A stretch of 64,000 nt of DNA from positions 490,001-554,000 of the forward strand of contig CAJNDS010002757.1 of the NCBI GenBank assembly GCA_905221605.1, in the 5' to 3' direction. The stretch is from Symbiodinium natans (lineage: Eukaryota; Sar; Dinophyceae; Suessiales; Symbiodiniaceae). The notes beneath the pieces are model-generated. The model searched no databases and had not been told where the DNA came from. It saw nothing but the letters and a program-made list of their open reading frames with translations. Made by a program: the position numbers and the translations under genes. Of the stretch, positions 45,555 through 56,200 are shown in pieces (within the stretch, counting starts at the first letter, position 1; every line of letters begins with the position of its first letter).

Positions 45555-46745
45555 TTCGTGGGCGGGCCCCAGTGTAGTGTTTCCACAGGAAGACGCAACT
45601 ACTCCTGCCGGTTTGGTATCCTAGTGTGTCTGATGTTGTGGAGGTCGAAACTGCATACCGCTGTCGCAGGATCGAGGGAGAAGAGTCGCCTTCGGGCACT
45701 CATAATAAGGCCAGGCATTCTCCAGCCTCTACTACATTCAGCCCGCGCACACTCATTGCACAACCTCAAAGCTGTTCTTTTGTGGGTCGGCACCGGTTTA
45801 GTGTTTTCGCAACAAGATGTGGCTTTTCCTGTGTCGTGTTGATAGGTTAGTGTGTTTTATTTATGTTGTGGAGGTCGAAGCTGCATACCACTATCGCAAG
45901 CTTGAGGGAGTAGAGTTACCTTCAGGCACTGATAGCGCCAGGCATTCTCTACCACATGCTCTCAAGGCACAATGCCTTGGGCCCATGCGCCAGCACTCTT
46001 TCAGAGGTGTGGCAGATGGGCACGACGTCACAAGTCGTGCGCTCTCAATTCACAGCCAGGTTCCCCTGAGGGTCGGCCCTAGCGTAGTGTTTTCACAGCA
46101 AGATGCGGCTGCTACTGCCGTCTTAGTATCCTAGTGTGGCTTTTGTTGTGGAGGTAAAAACTGCAAACTGCAGTCGCAAGATCGAGCGAGACAAGTGGCT
46201 AGTGACAGGCTGCGCGCATTTGTCCGTTACCTTCGGGCGCTAAAGGGCCTACTATTCTCCCACCTCTCCTACCACATGCCGACGGCATAGTGCCTGGGGC
46301 CCACACGCCTGCACTCTTGTGAAAGGTGCGCCGGATGGGCACGACGTTCCAAGCCGCGCGCTCTCATTGCACAACCTGATTTTTGTTCTATTGTGGGTCG
46401 GCACCGGTTTAATGTTTGCACAGCAAGATGCAGCTGTATTCGAAATTGCATACTGCGTTCGCAAGATCGCGCGAGAGGAGTCGCATTTGACGACTGCCCT
46501 CGGGGCAGGTATTCTGCCGTTATTCAGCCTCGTCTCATGGCATAGTGCCTTGGGCCCATGCGCCTGCACTCTTTTCAAAGGTGCGGCGGATGGGCACGAC
46601 GTTCCAAGCCGTGCACTGTCATTGCACAACTTCAGATTTGTTCTTTTGTGGGCCGACCCCGACCTAATGTTATCACAGCAAGATGCGGCTGCGTTCGAAA
46701 CTGCATACGGCTGTCGCAAGCTCTCAAGGCTAAGCATTCTCATGA
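45555..46745 (+). repeat. Long-period tandem repeat (~220-320 bp units)
   Basis: Five units are marked by GTAGTGTTTTCACAGCAAGA-like sequence at about 45570, 45795, 46085, 46410 and 46665. Each is followed by CTGCATAC/TGTCGCAAG and, further on, by GGGCACGACGT. Unit lengths vary through indels. Confidence 0.85.
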
Positions 46746-46749
46746 ACAG

Positions 46750-48085
46750 CTAAGGACATCCGGACATCCCACTTGCCACTTCAGCTAAGAATGTCTGTAG
46801 GACTCTAGGATTTGGCTAGCTTCTGTAGAGGCGGTGAGAAGCAGGCCCCAATCAGGGCAGTCATGCGAGAGTAAGATCTGACGTGGGATAGAGGCGTGGG
46901 CCACGACTCGCGTTGCATAGTCAAGTCCGTACTTGCACGTGGTCGCTACTCATTCGCACGGCCTGACAGCGAACTCCTCTTGCAACGCTGAGCGCCGTGA
47001 GGCTTGTGAGGGCGCGAGAGCATGCGCAACTATGCTCGGTGCAGTTCAGGTCTTGTAGACCAACAAAAGCTTCCGATCGATGGAACGTGTCGCAGAGCAT
47101 CGCATCTATAGCGGGACAGGCACACAAGGATTACACGAAGACTGGTTCGGCCCCCTTTTCGAGCCCTTTGACCCAGGCACCGTCAAGGTGTGGCGTTCTC
47201 ATGTCATCGTCCGTAAAAGGGCAACTGCGTATCCATCGCGTATTCTTCGGGCAGACGAAGCAATTGCGGAATCTCGCTGTGCATTCGAACAGTGGTTGAC
47301 ACGCACACATCAGCGGATAGGGGAGATTGGACAAGACCCCGTTTGCCCAAGATTTGCATTGGCAATGTGTGCTCTGGGGTGGTAATCACGGTAAGACTAC
47401 AGCGCAAGCCACATAGCGCAGCAAGTCATCACCCACGGGCCCAGAATTTGATTGCCGCTTCCCAAAGCCGAGAGAGTCTATGAAGGGCATTGCAATATCC
47501 TGTGAGACCACACTTTAGACTGGGAAAATTGCCTTTACCTTCAACTTAGGCAAAACTTTTGCAGTCGGATGCGATTTCAGGAAAGGAGCTCTATAGACAA
47601 GAAAAAGCTTCGGCTGCTCAAGGTGTTCCTGGACTGCCGCCGGTCACTTGACACACTGAGTAGCATATCTGTACCTCCAAGTTCTCGTATTCAGACTTCA
47701 ATTGTGGCCCTCAGGTGCAGGTCTGAGCAAGGTGTCAAAAAGGAACGATCAGTTGAACGCAGCTCTTGTCACAGGCAACCAACACATCCACTCCACGAAC
47801 TCCGTGTGTGCCGGTGGAACTTCGTTGAAGCAACAAAAAGGTTGAGAAAAGGGCTGAAAGCGATAAGATGCTTCTGCGAGAACTCGGGGTAGAGGGCCAT
47901 TGCTTCGCAATGGCACCCATCGTCATGTGGGGGAAGGTCCGCCCATTTCAGACCTTGGGACCGTTCAACAGCAAGATTCCTCTGCCAACAGCAGAGGATG
48001 CCGCTGCCAAAAGCAGAGGACGCTCGTAGGTCCACGGTTGAGTCTCCCGAGTTTCCCTCAACGTGCGTCAAGCGAAGATGCCCCG
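46750..48085 (+). other. Gene-poor; possible exon at 47080-47385
   Basis: A ~100-codon frame ending at 47385 reads DWFGPLFEPFDPGTVKVWRS and looks protein-like. No family and no clear start or splice sites were found, so it is not called as a gene. Confidence 0.25.
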
Positions 48086-48089
48086 TCTC

Positions 48090-48400
48090 TTTTGTGGGCA
48101 CCTGGCACAGCCATGTAAATAATGAGCAGAGCATGCCTTCTCAATGTAGCTCTCTTTGGACATCTCTCCCTCTGAACTTGGCTAAGCCTCTTCCCAGGCA
48201 GATGCCACGAGCACGGCAAGTGCGGTGTAGAAGTGGTGTAGACTTAGCATCCGCTGATTGGACCGATGCAAACCTGCGTTCCCGTGCTACGGAGCATGAC
48301 GGTCCACGACAAGCATGGCAAGGGCATTGTTAACGTAGTGCCAAGAAGGCAGATGTCACAAACATCTTGTGAACAGGGTCCATGCAAGAGTTCGCTTGGA
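48090..48400 (+). repeat. Diverged duplication, copy 1
   Basis: Matches 49530-49890 in the same order: CTCTGAACTTGGC, then GATGCCACG, then CATCCGCTG, then CCGATGCAA, then GGCAGATGTCAC. Substitutions and gaps lie between these anchors. Confidence 0.65.
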
Positions 48401-49529
48401 GATTGGTACGAAAGCAAGCCCTCTGTCCTTTGCTGAGGCGCGACTGGTCACAATCGATTCGCATGGCCTTTCTCGGTCTTACCCGATCAAAGGTGCTCCA
48501 GAAATGTACCGCACTGGAGACCTCGCGACCTGCTCAACATGCATGGCATGACGGCATCTCACTCACCGTCGCCCCAATCACCCCTGCTCTCACTCTGCCT
48601 CCGCTCCGCTCCAGGGCTTTTCGTACTTTCGACACCGGGTGAAGGTTGCCGGTGGCGGGAGCAGAGTGAGTCCCAGAGATGAAGAAGTGTTGCAGGCTCC
48701 AGCAAGCCACACACATGCGTGGTCTCGTGAGAATGAAGAGGTGTCTCTCTGCATGCCGGCTCTGCTCGAGGCATGATCTCCGTTTGCTTGAGCTACTGCC
48801 TTTGAAATATGGTGCCAACTTGCACTTTGAGCAGGCGCCGCAGGCACGAAGACCTGCGCACTCAAAGCGCCTTACGCCCCCAAGGTCCTTTCCTCCCCCA
48901 TCCATCCTTGAACCTTTTTTTTGCGATTACTTGAATTAGTTGTGACTTTTTGAGTCGTTCTGCCCCGTCAGAACCGTCCTCTCTTCAATTTTTTGAATGA
49001 AATCTTCCCCAACCCGCCGTGACGAGCAGTGTCCATGCATCCATGCATCTCAAGTTGCACCAACTTGTCTTTACTTTCCTCGCTGAACAGTTCCCGACTT
49101 CCGCAGATGGGCTTACAGTTCAGCCACTCCATCTTCATTAAGTGTCTCTTACAAGTGTGTCTCGCAAATCTCGTAGGACATGAGGTTTTCTGCTGACTCC
49201 TGTTGAGCTCTCAACGCGCTCCGCCAGCATCTCCCCGCAAAGTGAGCCTTAAGAAGCCATGAAGTGATGTGTGAGGGGAAGTGAGACAGATATGGGAACT
49301 ATTTGCCCTCAACAAAGCACGGGCTTCCGAGGCGCGACTTCGCTGTGAGGAAGCCGGTCGAATGATGCCGTGGTGAACAAGATGTACCCTGAGATCGCGC
49401 AACTCCATCTCACTGAGTACTTGAGTGTTAAGGGCAGTGACTGACGCAGCCCTTTAACCAGAGTTCCCGCGAGTGGAGTCAAAGCGCTGCGCTCTTCGGC
49501 CAAGCGAAAAAACATCCCCGCCCTTTCCG

Positions 49530-49890
49530 TGGGCACTAGGCACGCAGGCCTAGCATGGCTTTGGCATAAACTGACTCTTTAGCTTTGCGGACATGCCTCT
49601 GAACTCTGAACTTGGCCGAGCCTCATCCCACGCCGATGCCACGGGTAAGCATGGCAAGTGCAGGGTAGAGCTGCCATCCGCTGCTTCGACCGATGCAAGA
49701 TGCAATCCCCGTGTGATGCGCGCTGCGCACCAGAATCCATGAGAAAGCCGGGCAATAACCGGGGTCAAAGCAGCTTCGCTGGAGGAAGCCCATGAAAGCA
49801 GCAGCGATGCCTAGAGGCAGCTTGGCATCATCACGGCAGGCAGATGTCACGAACATGTTGTAAGGATCCATGCTATGTGGTGAGTCGGCA
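49530..49890 (+). repeat. Diverged duplication, copy 2
   Basis: Partner of 48090-48400, about 1.45 kb downstream. The shared anchors are in the same order and orientation. An extra copy-specific insertion lies before GGCAGATGTCAC. Confidence 0.65.
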
Positions 49891-52800
49891 TCGGCAGGCG
49901 CACAGCCGCCGGAAGCAGCTCTCAATGTCCATCCGCACAGGAGGCCGCGCCACTTATGCGCTCACAGCGTGTGGCAGCGTGTGGCTGCGTTCCACTGGGC
50001 CCCTGGTCTTCCCCTTGGAAGGTCACGTGAACTCGGAGCAAAGTCAACAAAGAACCTACATCGAAGTGCACAGGTGACAGAAATGAGATTGTACCCTTTG
50101 CTGACATGGCTGAGATATGCAAACAGACAAACAGTCAAACAGACAAGCATAAACAAACATAGACCAAAATTAGACAAATATAAAGACAGCAAGGGGGGAA
50201 TGAAGGAGATGTGCACAAGGGTCAAAAGCTGCCCCCTCGATTGCCTCGGCTTAAGCTTGCGAGTTGGGACCTGGGGAATGTGGAGTGGGCTTTCAGAACG
50301 CAAGTAGCAGGTGCTGTCGACTTCTCTTGAGGTGTGACTGCAAGGACTGCAAGGCCCAGAGTGCTTTGCACGCTCATGAGCGAATCCCTGCGTGGGTTGC
50401 TGTTTTGGTACAGCTCTTGTGCACCAGTGCTGTGAATTGGTGCCCGAGTCTAATGGGGCAGGCTGCCCGAGAACTGCGAGCATGGTCAACAACGGCCTTA
50501 TGTCTCCAGCCGTGCAGTTGAGTGGTGAATCGTGTGCGTTGCCGCAGCCGCTCAAACACTCAGCGACCTGCATGTTTTTGCTATAGTTCCTGCGGAGTGT
50601 CCTCCGCCAACTACCACAGTACATAGCTCGAGAGTTCGGCCTGGCGGGCGGCTTCGCAAGCCCCGGCTTTTGCCTGACTTCTATTCTCAGGGCGGATTGT
50701 TTTGCTGAGGAAGCGGTTGAGTGCGAAGGATCCGAGTTATTGATCTGTGAGATGTTGCGAGAGATGATCTTTGGTGATATTTCATGGCTTCTCTTAGAGT
50801 AGCTGGTGGTCCGTTGAACAGAGGGTGCCTGTCCTTGCGATTTCTGGTTGCCAGAACCATGACATGAATCTCAAGACTCATTCGGTCCTTCGGCCCTTGA
50901 ATCCTGGGCACTCTAGAAGAGCTCCGACGGTTCAGAACGGCTCCAGACTGTTTGGAAGCGGGCTTCCGAGAACGCCGGGGCAGTTCCTGATGAACTGTCT
51001 ATTGGTTCCAGAGCCCCTTGTTGCCACACACACGCACAAAGTAAGGCACCGGGCTTCGCAAGGCCCTTTTTTTTTTTTTTGCCATGGAGAGATAGGCAGT
51101 GCTCCTCAAGCCTCGGAAGCTTTCGTGGGCCATGGGCTGGCCACTTCACAAGCTGGACTGACACATACATACCGAGGCCCGGTGACTCTGTGAGGCTCTC
51201 ATGCGCACTGCTGCCTCGCTGCCGCACTTCTGTGCCGTTCCGTGCATGCGACTCCTCGATGAGGCCCTTGTGACCTTGTGTCGCACGTGGCATCTCGATA
51301 AACCTCGATGGCCTGGAAGGGCTGGCTCCTGAAGCAGAACGTCAATTTCAACAATGTCAGGCGCTGGACATGTCCTGACACGAGGTCATGCAGGTTCACC
51401 AATGCTTCCTTCTTCCTTGGGGGCCTTTCGGGCTTTCCTCCGCCCGCCTCTGCTGAAGCTGCATGGTCGGTCCATCTGTTCGCGCTTCCCGTTGTCAGTT
51501 TCCTTTTGGCTTCGATGTACGTGTCGACTTCCTTGAGCCTCGAACCGAAAAGGTCGACCCGCTTTGGGTCTAGGAGCTTTGAAAAAGGGTGTTCTCTGCT
51601 TCTTCTTGAGGACGAGCTCGGATCCGGAACGACGAAATCGGCGGTGGCTCTTCTAGCATCACCTGCGATTTCGCCAGATGACAGCTCCTGATGTCCTCGA
51701 TACACGGGGGCATCCTCAGCCATGGCAAAACTCTCGAAGCCCTAGGCGCACGAGTTGTGGGCCTGGTCCTGCTGTCATGTTTGATGTTGTGCCGAATGGA
51801 GGCTAGCATTCGCAGCACCCGCATTCGCCACGCCATGCGCTTGATGCCTCTTGCAGAGCCTGATGTCAGGGAGCGAGGTGAAGCTGCCCGGTTCGGGGCC
51901 GTGTTCCGTCACTTGGCAGACGATGGTCGTATTCTTGAAGCCAAGCTTCCAGATGTTTTCACTGGCTGCGTGGCTGTCATACAGCATGCAATGTGTCCAG
52001 TGCGGCTTCTTTTCCCTCTGTGTTGCCTCCGTGACTCCTTTGTGCTGCCCGCATTGCCCGCAGCGGCCGGAGTCAAAGCATCTGAGGCCTCACCTTGCAA
52101 GGGCCTCCTGGCAGTAGGGGCACGGTGGCTGGCATGTCTCGGTGTGTTGCCGGGGTCGAATCAGCACATGACCGACATAGCTCACACGATCACAGACACG
52201 CCGCTCACGACTTGCAAAGCCAGCCAGCCTTGCAGGCTCGCCCGACAATGCCTGCAATTTCGAGCCGTGTCCAGTCTGACACCGCTCGTCACGATGCTCC
52301 ACTCGGCTGTCCAATTTTCTTTTGCTCTGCAGCAGGGCCAAAAGGACGCTGCCATAGCCCAAACTCATCGCATCTCCCCAGCTGTGGTGTCGCACCGGCT
52401 GTGCCAGTCAACCTTCATCGAGACACAGGGCATCGGAAGGAGTCATTGCCGAGTCACCTGGCTGTTCAACGGATGTAGGCGGCGTGTCGCAAAAACACTC
52501 GTCTTTTTTTCTTTTTTGTTTTTTTCACCCTGTCTCAGTTCTTGAGATCCCAAACGCTAGAAACCTAGGAGATGCACAACCCTTTAATATGTGACATATG
52601 TGTCATGCACTTTAGCCGGCGGTATTGTTCCATGGCAGCTCCTTGTAGTGGAAGGGCAGACAGCGCTTGCAAGCCACACCGTGATAAGCAGACTCGTGAC
52701 TCTTCTTGGTTTCTCTTGAATGGCAGCGGCTCTGTTGACGACAAATGTGCTAGACACACTAGCAGGAAGCCTGGCACAATTCATTCTTTCACGAACAAAA

Positions 52801-53217
52801 CCCGTCCCGACTCACTCGATGACTGCGTAGATACAAGAACTGCTCCGATGATTATTATCGGTAGGCTGGCACGAAACTGTTCCTACTTCCTTCGAACGCG
52901 GATTCTCTTTCTGCTGCAGAGAAAAGTCTAGACTTGATGGGTTTGGGATGGTGTAGGGGGAACATGATGAACCCCCACATGATGGCAAGTGTCTTCTGCA
53001 TGCTGGTATTCCGGCTCCCAGCTACACGCATCCCAGCGCCAACGGTGCGGCGAAGCGTAGTACAGGGACCCGAAAAGTCACAGTTGACATATTCAATGCA
53101 CTGGCAACTTCTACCATCCATGTTAGGACCTGATGTGCAGTCGAATGTTTCGTGTTTACGGCCTTTGTGTGTTTTTTGGGTCCCTGGGTGTCTCTCCAGC
53201 TTTCAAAGGGTCGCATC
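49891..53217. other. Mostly no gene; possible minus-strand remnant at 51.2-52.4 kb
   Basis: The minus strand is open at 51723-51199, with charged gag-like composition (LFGSRLKEVDTYIEAKRKL, then KPERPPRKKEA). A CPYCQ-type Cys pair lies further upstream on the same strand near 52105. This may be a decayed retroelement. A short AAACAGAC-type repeat is at about 50115-50165. Confidence 0.3.
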
Positions 53218-56200
53218 ATGATCGACTACGAACTTGGTGGCTGGTTCTTTTGCAGAGGCTTGTTGCCAGGCAGCCTTTGGGAAGTTTAGGGTTTAGGGTT
53301 TAGGGTTTAGGGTTTAGGGGAAGTCTCAACTCTTCTTTTGTTGGGTTCAAGCGGGTCGTGGTTTTTACAAGGGGGTTAGGATTTTTAGGTAGGTGGGTAG
53401 CCTTCGCTGTGTTAGGGTTACAGGAGCTTGTTTGGGCATATTTGCCAAAGGGATGAAAGAGCCCGACTAAGTTGCAGAAGAACACACGGGCCTGTTTCGA
53501 TTGGTCTTATTACCAAAGGGGCCCCGCATTGTTTTATTCAATGGGTTTGTTTTTCGCTTACAAGGGGCCCGTCGCGAATCCTCAGCCCCTTTCCCTAAAC
53601 TACCCTAAACCCTAAACCCTAAACCCAAAACCCTAAACCGTAAACCCTAAACCCGAAACCCTAAACCCGAAAACCCTGAACCAAAGACCCATCTGAGGTT
53701 CAAATTCCAGGGCTCCGTCTTTCCGAAAACGCTGATCTGCGCGATCCCATGCACTGTGCCCAAGCTGCAAATGGTTGAGGTTTAGGATTTAGGGTTTAGG
53801 GGGTTTAGGGTTGGGTTTAGGGTTTAGGATTTAGGGTTTAGGGTTTAGGGTTTAGGATTTAGGGTTTAGGGTTTAGGGTTTAGGGCTGAATCTCCGCGGC
53901 AGCTCGATTCTCCTCTCTTCCTTCACTTCTAACCCGAGGCCTGCAGACATCCCAGGCCTGAGACCTCCAAACCCTAAACCTGAGCCCTAAGCCCTAAGCC
54001 CTAAGCCCTAAGCCTTAAGCCCTAAGCCCTAAGCCCTAAGCCCTAAGCCCTAAACCCTAAACCCTAACCCTAAACCCTAAACCCTAAACTCCGAACCTTG
54101 AAATCCCAGCTTCAGGTTCTGGCCATCCTCTGCGAGATCTACTGGGATGCCGAGGATCATCACCAAAACGGGTGCCTAGTAGAGCTCAGGTAGTAGGGTT
54201 TAGGGTCTTTAGGGTTTTTAGGGTTTTTAGTTTAGGGTTTTTGGGGGTTTTAGGGTTTGGGGGTTTTAGGGTTTAGGGTTGTTAGGGTTCGGGGTTTAGG
54301 GTTTGGGGTCTAGGGCTTGCGGGGCCTAACCCCGAACCCTACAATCGGGAGGAGTGGTGCGAGCGGCTTTGGACGGTCTGGTCCGGAAGCTTGGCTTCGT
54401 CGTGCTGAAGGGATTTTGGGGGGTGTAGGGTTTATGTTTAGTAGCTTAGGGATGTTTAGGGGTGTAGGGTTTGGGGTAGGGATTTTGTTTTGGGGTACAA
54501 GGTTTTGCGTCCAGCCGATTCCATGCATTGACTTCCCTTTTCACCATGCTTCAGCAGAAGCAGCTGAGAATCATTTTAAATCCTTCCGCAGAAGCAGCTG
54601 AAAACCTGATTCCTCAATCCGTGCCCTGAAGCCGACAGTTGGATAAGAAAGGATACTCCTTCGTGCTCTCCTTCTTGGTCGCACCTTTGCTGCATTCGTG
54701 GGCCCCCACACCCTCAAGCCCCCAAGCGCAAAGAAACCTATACCTTTAATCCTAAACCCTAAACCCTAAACCCTAAACCCTAAACCCTAAACCCTAAACC
54801 CTAAACCCTAAACCCTAAACCCTAAACCCCCGTAATGCCCTCGGCAGATCCCTCCTAGACCTTTTCCGGGTGCTTCAGAGCATCCTATGCCCCTCCAGAG
54901 GTTTAGAGTTTGTAGGGTTCAGGGTTCAGGGTTCAGGGTTCGGTTTAGGCTTTGGGGTTTAGCGGGTTCAGGGTATAGGGTTTAGGGTTTAGAGGGGTTT
55001 AGGGTTCAGGGTTTAGGGTTACACCCTAAAAGCCTGGGCTGTAACCCACCGCTGTATTGGATGCCCAGTATAGGGGAAAGACCCTTGGGTATAATGGTCA
55101 AGTCAGGGCGCGATCCTTATCCCGAAGACACCCGAGTGGTGCCACTATCCACAAGAAAAATCAGACTCCCCTAAACCCTAAACTCTAAACCCTCAAACCC
55201 CCCGGAGGAAGGCCTCCTGAAGGGACCAAGGAGAAAACAGAGTCTTTTGCCCCCCCCCCCCCCCCGTTTGTGTTGGAGTGTTTTTTTTTTTTGTTGGGCG
55301 GGGGGGGGGGGGGGGGGGGGGGTTGAGAGTCTGCGATCCTGCTCCAGGTGTTCCGAAACAACCAGGCGTACTCTCGCTTCTGGGAAGGTGTCACCCTCAT
55401 GAACAAGATGCGAGGAGAGCTCCCTGTGAACCCCCGAAGTCCTAAGCATCCTGGTTTCGGATGCAGGGGCCCATTGTCCGCATTGCCACGGAAGCCCTTA
55501 GCCCAAACTTCCAACCCCTCAGCCCGTAAACGCGCTGCGCGGCGAATAGTTAGAATGGTAGTGCTACTACTTATACGAATATAAGTCATACTTGACTTAG
55601 TAGTTTTGCACTGTCACTCCTAGGAACCTGCGAAAGAATGTGGCGTTACACTCTGTGCGAAGTCTTCGGGGCAGGAGAATGGTTCAACGTGTGTACGAGC
55701 CTCCTGGCATTCTGCTCTGCCGATCCGGAGAAGTCCGAGCAGGCCAGGGGCGCGCTGTGAACCAAGAGGTTTTGGGGGGCCCAGTTAAAATTTAAGGGTA
55801 GTTTCCTAGTCAAAATAGAAGGGTAGTTTCCTAAAGGAGGAGGGTCCCTTTCTTTGGGTAATTTCGAGAACTACCCATAAGGTTGAGGTTAGGGGCATGT
55901 GGGCTTCAGGGCTGAGAGTTTGATCAGGCCCAGGGTTGACTTCGGGAGCTTCAGATTCAGGGCTCATGTCGTTCACACTTCTGCAGGGGCCTTAGGGGCT
56001 GCAGAGCACCCATCCAGGCCAGGGTCTGGGCACTAGGGAGTTGGGGGTTTTCGAGCCCTGGGCCCGAAGCAACTACGTGCGCCCAACCTGGACCTGAACC
56101 CGCAGCTCGCCAAATCGCAATGTAGCTCCTAAACCTTAAGCCCCGAACTCCCAACCCACCCTCAACTCTAAACCTCAACCCTCCTACCCCGGCCGCCAAA

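Noticed and set aside
45541-45562. CCGTAGCCAA resembling the start of the dinoflagellate spliced leader
   Set aside because: The match stops after ten bases, and no donor GT or Sm-like site follows. It lies in a tandem repeat unit.
53998-54060. CCCTAAGCC array as a possible CRISPR
   Set aside because: Directly adjoining 7-bp units without spacers; it is a variant telomere-type repeat.
55085-55150. tRNA-like stretch with TATAATGGTCAAG
   Set aside because: No acceptor stem or plausible B box; a cloverleaf could not be drawn. It lies inside a proposed intron.
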